Of a stretch of 45,052 nucleotides of DNA, positions 39,751 to 45,052 are shown piece by piece. Made by a program: the position numbers and the translations under genes. The DNA lies in NCBI RefSeq assembly GCF_001515525.1, contig NZ_BCNQ01000026.1:1-45052 (forward strand), written 5' to 3'. How positions within the stretch are numbered: the stretch's first letter is position 1; every line of letters starts with the position of its first letter. The notes under the pieces were generated by a model. The model was not told the DNA's origin, searched no databases, and saw only the letters and a list, made by a program, of their open reading frames with translations. This DNA is from Piscicoccus intestinalis NBRC 104926. GTDB taxonomy: Bacteria > Actinomycetota > Actinomycetes > Actinomycetales > Dermatophilaceae.

Positions 39751-42700
39751 CTAGCCATCGGGCTCACCCCCTGTTCGCAGGGCAGCCACGTACCGTCGCA
39801 GATCGTGCTCGGCGTCCTGCGCGCGCGGCGGGTACACCGTCTGGCCGGTCGCCGCGTGGTAGAATGCGGCCGCCACGTCGTCGAGGGCCAGTCCGGCCAA
39901 GCGGGCATAGGCGAGCCGGTAGGCGCTCAGCTGCAGCGTGCGTGCCCGCAACCGGTCTGCAGTGGTCGGTCGCGACGACTTCCAGTCGACGATGACGACG
40001 CCCCCGGCGTTGCGAGGATCCGGGAAGACCGCGTCGATACGTCCCCGCAACGGCACCCCGTCGATGACGGTCTCGACAGGCAACTCGACGGCGACCGGCT
40101 CCCGGGACGCCCATTCGCTCGCGAGGAACCGTGCCTTCGCCTGCTCCAGGTCGGGGCCGAGTTCGTCGTCCGCCGAGCCGGGCAGGTCGTCGAGGTCGAC
40201 GATGGAGGCCTTCCCGTAATGCTGCTCGATCCACCGGTGCAGCTGGGTGCCGGCCCGGCGCCCGCGAGACGGCCTCGACGGCACAGGGCGGCGAAGGTCG
40301 GCCACGAAGCCGTCGGGGTCTTCCGCGTAGCGCACCAGCTGCGACGTGGACAGGTGCCCCGGCATGAGTCGGGCCGCCTCGTCGTCGAGCTCACCGACGG
40401 CACCGGGCTCGCCGGGCTCACCGAGGTCGCCGGGTCCACCGGGTCCACCGGGTCCACCGGGTCCACCGGGTCCACCGGGTCCACCGGGTCCACCGGGTCC
40501 ACCGGGTCCACCGAGATCACCACGATCGCCAGCCGTCTCGCGGCTGCGTGCCCGCCGGTCCAGCTCTCGCCGTTCGATGAGCAGGTCCGCCTCGCGCAGG
40601 AGAGCGTCGGTCTGCTCATCGAACTCGTCGCCCACGGCCGGCGGCGGCGCGTCGCCGGAGCGGTGTCGGCGAACGAGGCCAGCCGCCGCGACATGGACTG
40701 CGGCCCGCCCGGCATCGTCGTTCGAGACGGGCCACAACGCCACGGGGGCGCTGTCCTGCAGTGGGTTGGCGATCGACGGATCGTTGGTCGCGGGCATCTC
40801 GACCCAGTCGAGCATCTCGACCTCGGTCGAGACGGTGTCGAGCAGCTCGGTCAAGAAACGCGAGGTCACCCTGGGGCTGCCCGCTTCGGCCCAGACGGAC
40901 GCCGACAGGAGCACTTCGTGCCGGGCCCGCGTCAGCGCGACGTAGGCGAGCCGTCGTTCCTCCGACAGCGCGTGGCGCCCGCCCTCTTGCGCGAAGTCGT
41001 CCAGCTCGGCCTCCAGATCGTTCATCGTGGCGCTGGACCGCCAACCGAGCACGGGCAGCGCCGCGGCGTCACCTCGCAGTTCGTACGGAATGCGGTCGAG
41101 CCCGGTGACCCACCCGCGGTCCTTGGGCGGCCCGAGCACCCAACGATCTCCCTCGGGGGTCGACCGACCGAACCGGTACGACGGGAAGGAACCCTCGAGC
41201 AGCCCCGGGATCGCCACCACGTCCCACTCGAGTCCTTTGGCCGCGTGCACGGTCAGCACCTGCACGCAGTCGTCACTGGCGTGTGAGGCCGGGGTCTCCA
41301 ACCCTCGTTCCTCGCTGCGAGCCACCTCGAGCCACGCAAGGAAACCATCGAGCCCGGGCCGGTCGGCGGCCGCCTCGAAATCGCGGGCGACGTCGGCGAA
41401 GGCGTCCAGATGCACTCGAGACGTCGCCCAGTCGGCGCCCGGACGGGCGGCGACCTCCACGTCGAGGCCGAGGGCCTCCTCGGCGACCCGCACGATGTCG
41501 GACAACGGCTGATCAGCGGCGCGCCGCACCACGGCGATCGCCGACTCCAGCTCGTGTAGGCGGCTGCGAGCCGGTGCCGACAACCACTGCCCGTCCGGCC
41601 CCGTCCACCCCGGCGGCGGGAGCCGGTGCACGGCCTCGATGATGCTCGGCGCGTCGTGCACCTCCCCCACCGGAACCTCGATGGCCTCACGTGCCTCACG
41701 TGCCTCAGGTGCATCAGGGGCCGCTTCCGCCGTGTCTGACCTGCCCCTCTCGCCCGACTCGTCCGGCTCGGCGGGCGTTCGCGGCGAGCGGTGCAGGCGT
41801 CGGGTCCAGGCGGCGAGTGCGTCGAGGTCGGCGGCGCCGAGGCGCACCGCGGGACCGGTGAGCAGCCGCATCAGCATGTCGCCGCGGGCGGGGTCGGCCG
41901 CCACCCCCAGCAGGGCGTGCAGGTCGCCGACCTCCGGAGTGAGCAGCAGACCGCCGACGCCGACGACCTCCACCGGCAGCCCGCGATCGCGCAGGGCGTC
42001 GACGACCGCCGGAAACTGGGCCCGCCGTCGGCACAACACCGCGGCGCTCGCGCCCGACCGGCGCCCGTCGGCGTCGGAGGCCCACCAGCGTTGGGCCACC
42101 CAGTCAGCCACCCGCTGTGCCTCCTCCACGTGCGTCAGTTCGCGCGACGCCCAGAGCCGCCCCGGCCCCGCAGCCGGGGCCGGCACGAGTCGCGCCACGT
42201 CGACGGGCGACCCGCGACGCAGCGGCTCCGCGAGCGTGTTGGCGGCGTCGAGGATCGCCACGTCGTTGCGCCAACTCGTCGACAGCGGGAGCGTCGGCAC
42301 CCCGCGGCGGCCGGCCCCGAACCGTTCGGTGAAGGCCGACAGGGTGGTCGCGCTCGCCCCGCGCCACCCGTAGATCGACTGGTTGGGGTCTCCGACCGCC
42401 ATGACCGGCACCGGGTCGGACGCGGCCGGGTCGGCGAACAGCGACTCCAGGAGCCGGAGTTGGGCCTCGCTAGTGTCCTGGAACTCATCGAGCAGCACCA
42501 CCGTGTGCCGGGCGCGCTCGGCAGCGGCGACGTCCGGGTAGCGCTGCACGAGCCGCGCGGCGAGCGCCATCTGGTCGGCGAAGTCGAGGCAGTCCCGGCG
42601 ACGCTTCAGCGCGGCATACCGCTCCAGCAGCGGCAGGATCGCTCGCTGGCCACGGGCGTGCGCGAGCAGCGCCGCCACCTGCGCCGGCACCCCGCGACGA

Positions 42701-43398
42701 CGACCTCCGAGGGGCAGCCCGGCCACCCGCTCCCCCAGGCCCGACAGCACGGCCTCGACGTCGGCCGGCGCACGCAGATGCTCGGCCAGTTCGGCGCTCA
42801 ACGCGAGCACCGCCTGGGTGATCGTCGACTCGGCGGCGTCGAGGCCGTCGAGATCGCCGTCGTACGTGGTCACCGCCTCGTGAGCCAACTGCCAGGCCGC
42901 GGCCTGGGTCAACAGTCGCGCATCGTTCTCGACCCCGAGCCGCAACCCGTGGTCGCGCAACAGCCGCCCCGCGTAGGCGTGGTAGGTCGAGATCGTCGGC
43001 GGTTCCGCGGTCGTCAGCCCCGATGCGCCCGGTGCCTCGGACGACCCGGGCAACTCGGATGGCCCGGACGGCCGCTCGTCGACGGCCGCCCCCGGCGCCT
43101 CGGCGGCAGGCGTCCACAGGCCGGTGGTCTGCAGGCGTCGCAGCCGACGTTCGATGCGCTCAGCGAGTTCCCCGGCTGCCTTACGCGTGAACGTCAAGCC
43201 GAGGACCGAGCGCGGCGCGACGTGCCCGTTGGCCACCAGCCACACGACCCGGGACGCCATCGTCTCGGTCTTGCCCGAGCCCGCGCCGGCGACGACCAGC
43301 ATCGACGCGGGAGGGTGCTCGATGATGCGGGTCTGTTCCGGGGTCGGCGGCGGCTGCCCCAGCGCCCGCGCGATCGCGTGCGCACCGGCGCCGGTCAC
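39751..43398 (-). CDS. adnB: AdnB-like UvrD-type helicase with RecB-type nuclease domain
   Basis: A 1215-aa protein. The SF1A motor: AGAGSGKT (37-44), LTFTRKAAGELAERI, VVLLDEFQDTSEAQ, AVGDPNQSIYGWRGAS, VLTVHAAKGLEWDVVAIPG and RLAYVALTRARHEVLLS are all intact. The C-terminal PD-(D/E)xK nuclease: LSTSQLVRYAEDPDGF, AGTQLHRWIEQHYG, PLRGRIDAVF (about 1119), VIVDWKSSRP (about 1137) and LQLSAYRLAYARL. It resects double-strand breaks with AdnA, replacing RecBCD. A collagen-like (GGP)n linker (DNA 40430-40510) joins motor and nuclease. The GTG at 43398 overlaps the adnA stop by 4 bp. An in-frame extension far upstream of this GTG lies wholly inside adnA in another frame and is not real. Confidence 0.93.
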   Translation of the reverse strand: MTGAGAHAIARALGQPPPTPEQTRIIEHPPASMLVVAGAGSGKTETMASRVVWLVANGHVAPRSVLGLTFTRKAAGELAERIERRLRRLQTTGLWTPAAEAPGAAVDERPSGPSELPGSSEAPGASGLTTAEPPTISTYHAYAGRLLRDHGLRLGVENDARLLTQAAAWQLAHEAVTTYDGDLDGLDAAESTITQAVLALSAELAEHLRAPADVEAVLSGLGERVAGLPLGGRRRGVPAQVAALLAHARGQRAILPLLERYAALKRRRDCLDFADQMALAARLVQRYPDVAAAERARHTVVLLDEFQDTSEAQLRLLESLFADPAASDPVPVMAVGDPNQSIYGWRGASATTLSAFTERFGAGRRGVPTLPLSTSWRNDVAILDAANTLAEPLRRGSPVDVARLVPAPAAGPGRLWASRELTHVEEAQRVADWVAQRWWASDADGRRSGASAAVLCRRRAQFPAVVDALRDRGLPVEVVGVGGLLLTPEVGDLHALLGVAADPARGDMLMRLLTGPAVRLGAADLDALAAWTRRLHRSPRTPAEPDESGERGRSDTAEAAPDAPEAREAREAIEVPVGEVHDAPSIIEAVHRLPPPGWTGPDGQWLSAPARSRLHELESAIAVVRRAADQPLSDIVRVAEEALGLDVEVAARPGADWATSRVHLDAFADVARDFEAAADRPGLDGFLAWLEVARSEERGLETPASHASDDCVQVLTVHAAKGLEWDVVAIPGLLEGSFPSYRFGRSTPEGDRWVLGPPKDRGWVTGLDRIPYELRGDAAALPVLGWRSSATMNDLEAELDDFAQEGGRHALSEERRLAYVALTRARHEVLLSASVWAEAGSPRVTSRFLTELLDTVSTEVEMLDWVEMPATNDPSIANPLQDSAPVALWPVSNDDAGRAAVHVAAAGLVRRHRSGDAPPPAVGDEFDEQTDALLREADLLIERRELDRRARSRETAGDRGDLGGPGGPGGPGGPGGPGGPGGPGGPGGPGDLGEPGEPGAVGELDDEAARLMPGHLSTSQLVRYAEDPDGFVADLRRPVPSRPSRGRRAGTQLHRWIEQHYGKASIVDLDDLPGSADDELGPDLEQAKARFLASEWASREPVAVELPVETVIDGVPLRGRIDAVFPDPRNAGGVVIVDWKSSRPTTADRLRARTLQLSAYRLAYARLAGLALDDVAAAFYHAATGQTVYPPRAQDAEHDLRRYVAALRTGGEPDG
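40430..40510. repeat. 9-bp tandem repeat, nine exact units, inside adnB
   Basis: CCGGGTCCA repeated nine times without a mismatch, encoding Gly-Pro-Gly triplets in the linker of AdnB. Being a multiple of 3, changes in unit number preserve the frame. The same repeat type occurs in the N-terminal part of the UPF0182 gene (about 19857-19925). Confidence 0.9.
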
Positions 43399-45052
43399 AG
43401 CATCCACCTCGTCGCCAGCAACGGGCAGGAGTCGGCCGCAGGGCAGGTTCGACAGCTCTCGGAGAGCCGGGCCTCGAAGCGATCCGCGGCCATGCCCTCG
43501 GCAACCTGTGCCAACAGGTTCTCCGCCCACCCCGGTTCGGGGTCGCGGTCCAGCGAGTCCTGCACCTGCAGGGTCACCTGGGCGCCCGCCGCACGCCCCA
43601 GCTGGAGCAACGCGGCACCGGCGGAGTCGGCGCCGTGCGCCGCGAACGCACCCCGGTTCACGGCCACCTGGTAGGCGCCCAGCTGCGGCAACCGCGGGAC
43701 CTCCGCGCGAGTCGGTTTGCCGGCTCCGGTCTTCAGATCGACGACACGCAGCCGGCCTTCGGAGTCGCGCTCCAGCCGGTCGACCCGACCGCGCACGGTG
43801 GCGCGCCCGACCTCGACCGCCGTCGGCAGTTCCCGCCCGACGACCTGCCACCCGTCGTTGCGCGCCTGCGCGTCGTAGCGGGCGAGCCGGCTGAGCATCG
43901 AGCGCGCCAGGTCGTACTGCCGCCGCACGAGCCACCCGTCGCCGAGCCCGAGGCGGGCCCACCGCGCTTCCAGCGCCGTGTGCAGCGCCGACTCGTCGCC
44001 GTTGTCGACCTCGGCGGCGATCTCGTGCACGAGGTTGCCCACCGCGACCGCCGTCGACTCGTGGGTCGACTGGCCTCCGCACGAGGTGAGGAACCAGCGC
44101 AGGCCGCACCGCGTGAACGCCTCCACCCGGGACGGCGAGACCGACACGTGCTCGCCGGCCGGACGCACCGGGCGGTCGTCGGTCACCTCGTGCCCCGCCC
44201 ACCACCGATCGGGATCCGCGGCCGCCACCCCCGCCTCCGCGAGCCGGGAGAGCCGCTCGGCCAGCGCGGCCCGCACCCGCTCGTCGGTCTCGGTGAGGAG
44301 CCGGCGGCGCAGATCGGCGACCACGCCGCTCTCGGAGAAGGGGCGTTGAGCCGGGGCCGTGGCGCGACGGGTGTCGGGGTCGTCGACGGGGTCGATCACG
44401 TCGAGGTAGGCCGACGGCCGGGTCTCCTCGTCGCGGACGGCGGTCACGACGAGCCGTTCGGTGGCGCGCGTCACCGCGACGTACAGGAGCCGCGCCTCGT
44501 CGTGACGCACCCGCCGAACGCGGTCGGCGTCGGCCTCGGTGTCGCGGCCATCGAGGACGTCGAGCAGTCGAGGGATCTGCAGCGCGGAGCCGCGTGGCCG
44601 CAGATCGGGCCACACGCCGTCCTGCACGCCCGCGAGGACCACCGTGTGCCACTCGCCACCGACCGCCCCGGCCGGGGTGGTCAACGTCACCTCCCCGGCG
44701 CGCGCCCGGCGCGCCGCGAGGCTGTCGGCCGCGATCTCCTGCTCCGCGACGTGCTCGAGGAACCCTTCGGGGCGGCTTCCCGGCAGCCGCTCGACGTACC
44801 GTGCGGCGGCGTCGAACAGGGCGCACACCGCGTCGAGGTCGCGATCCGCCCGCGCCCCCGCCGGACCCCCGCGCAGGGCTTGGGAGCGCCACGTCCGCTC
44901 CAGCCCCAGACTCGACCAGATGGCCCACAGCACCTCGTCGACCTCGACCTGCGGACGCGCCCGGGGAGGGCCCGGCCGGTGCTGCGCCTGCGTCGTCTCC
45001 GGCTCCCCCGCCTGCTCGCGCTCGTGCGGCGGCTCCGGTGGCGCCAGGGCGG
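43395..45052 (-). CDS. adnA: AdnA-like helicase-nuclease, C-terminal part (N-terminus outside window)
   Basis: Open to the window edge, about 552 codons. VVLAGVQDGVWPDLRPRG and RLLYVAVTRATERLVVTAV are late SF1 helicase motifs (V/VI). The RecB-like nuclease follows: VSPSRVEAFTRCGLRWFL, VGNLVHEIAAEV, VRGRVDRLERD (metal Asp), RLRVVDLKTGAG (DxK) and PQLGAYQVAV. The C-terminal SCRTCPAADSCPLL (CxxCx5C) plus the Cys in RCGLRWFL fit an iron-sulfur staple as in AddB-type nucleases. It ends in a GTGA overlap with adnB; in mycobacteria AdnA and AdnB form the heterodimer for end resection. Confidence 0.92.
   Translation of the reverse strand, partial: ALAPPEPPHEREQAGEPETTQAQHRPGPPRARPQVEVDEVLWAIWSSLGLERTWRSQALRGGPAGARADRDLDAVCALFDAAARYVERLPGSRPEGFLEHVAEQEIAADSLAARRARAGEVTLTTPAGAVGGEWHTVVLAGVQDGVWPDLRPRGSALQIPRLLDVLDGRDTEADADRVRRVRHDEARLLYVAVTRATERLVVTAVRDEETRPSAYLDVIDPVDDPDTRRATAPAQRPFSESGVVADLRRRLLTETDERVRAALAERLSRLAEAGVAAADPDRWWAGHEVTDDRPVRPAGEHVSVSPSRVEAFTRCGLRWFLTSCGGQSTHESTAVAVGNLVHEIAAEVDNGDESALHTALEARWARLGLGDGWLVRRQYDLARSMLSRLARYDAQARNDGWQVVGRELPTAVEVGRATVRGRVDRLERDSEGRLRVVDLKTGAGKPTRAEVPRLPQLGAYQVAVNRGAFAAHGADSAGAALLQLGRAAGAQVTLQVQDSLDRDPEPGWAENLLAQVAEGMAADRFEARLSESCRTCPAADSCPLLATRWML

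Noticed and set aside
43399-44928. In-frame extension of AdnB to a 1725-residue protein
   Set aside because: The extra 510 residues are Arg/Gly-rich nonsense overlapping adnA, which shows genuine helicase and nuclease motifs in another frame. The GTG at 43398 in a GTGA overlap is the natural start.
33715-45052. Phage defence island made of helicases and nucleases
   Set aside because: UvrD2 and AdnAB have full family signatures and conserved synteny as DNA-repair enzymes; no defence-specific domains (TIR, SIR2, SMC, reverse transcriptase) are seen.

Overview
The window is about 45 kb of very GC-rich chromosomal DNA (roughly 70% or more) with actinobacterial codon use, many 4-bp start/stop overlaps (GTGA or ATGA), GTG and TTG starts, and several apparently leaderless promoters. 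Gene content points to Actinomycetota, probably a Micrococcales lineage (Dermacoccaceae/Intrasporangiaceae-like). The evidence is a WhiB7, an AdnAB helicase-nuclease pair, a UvrD2 with tetracysteine and HRDC domains, UPF0182, a PPA1309-family protein and DUF5679. I cannot fix the genus from sequence alone.

Layout. (1) 1-8.5 kb, housekeeping: partial alpha/beta hydrolase, SRAP (YedK/HMCES type), aroA, rsgA, ppk2, hisN, and an M16 pair with one zinc-bearing and one zinc-less subunit. (2) 8.5-11.4 kb: type II NADH dehydrogenase, then a PIN-domain toxin/antitoxin pair of lower GC beside the initiator tRNA-fMet. (3) 11.4-16.8 kb, the most accessory-looking part: an LLM flavin oxidoreductase, an NmrA-like reductase, a TetR regulator and a COG2085 Rossmann reductase. 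Two promoters here carry the same pair of 13-bp operators. An EEP-fold hydrolase, a broken SDR remnant, a MaoC hydratase and a 74-bp palindromic element follow. (4) 16.8-30.8 kb, a conserved actinobacterial block: UPF0182, PPA1309-like, PDZ/Lon-like protease, moaE, an epimerase-like protein, a DUF2342-type protein, NUDIX, YwiC-like, YgjP-like metallopeptidase, DUF5679, ThiF-like and AarF/ABC1. (5) 30.8-32.8 kb: two small ORFs, then whiB7 with a roughly 600-nt leader containing an upstream ORF and a hairpin, and a 15-bp tandem repeat that begins on the whiB7 stop codon. (6) 32.8-45 kb: an MBL-fold hydrolase gene broken by one TAG, uvrD2, nudC, a pseudokinase-like APH-fold protein with a long repetitive tail, and the adnB-adnA pair (adnA runs off the window).

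How it works together. UPF0182 to AdnAB resembles the Mycobacterium tuberculosis Rv3193c-Rv3202c block, and SRAP-aroA-rsgA resembles Rv3226c-Rv3228; the two are close together here. DNA-repair functions (SRAP, UvrD2, AdnAB) and stress functions (WhiB7, PPK2, NudC, TetR redox regulon, toxin-antitoxin) dominate. I see no CRISPR array, prophage, IS element, rRNA or biosynthetic cluster. The least expected features are the TetR dual-operator regulon, the whiB7 leader and stop-codon array, the catalytically degenerate kinase-fold protein, and the palindromic element at 16.65 kb.
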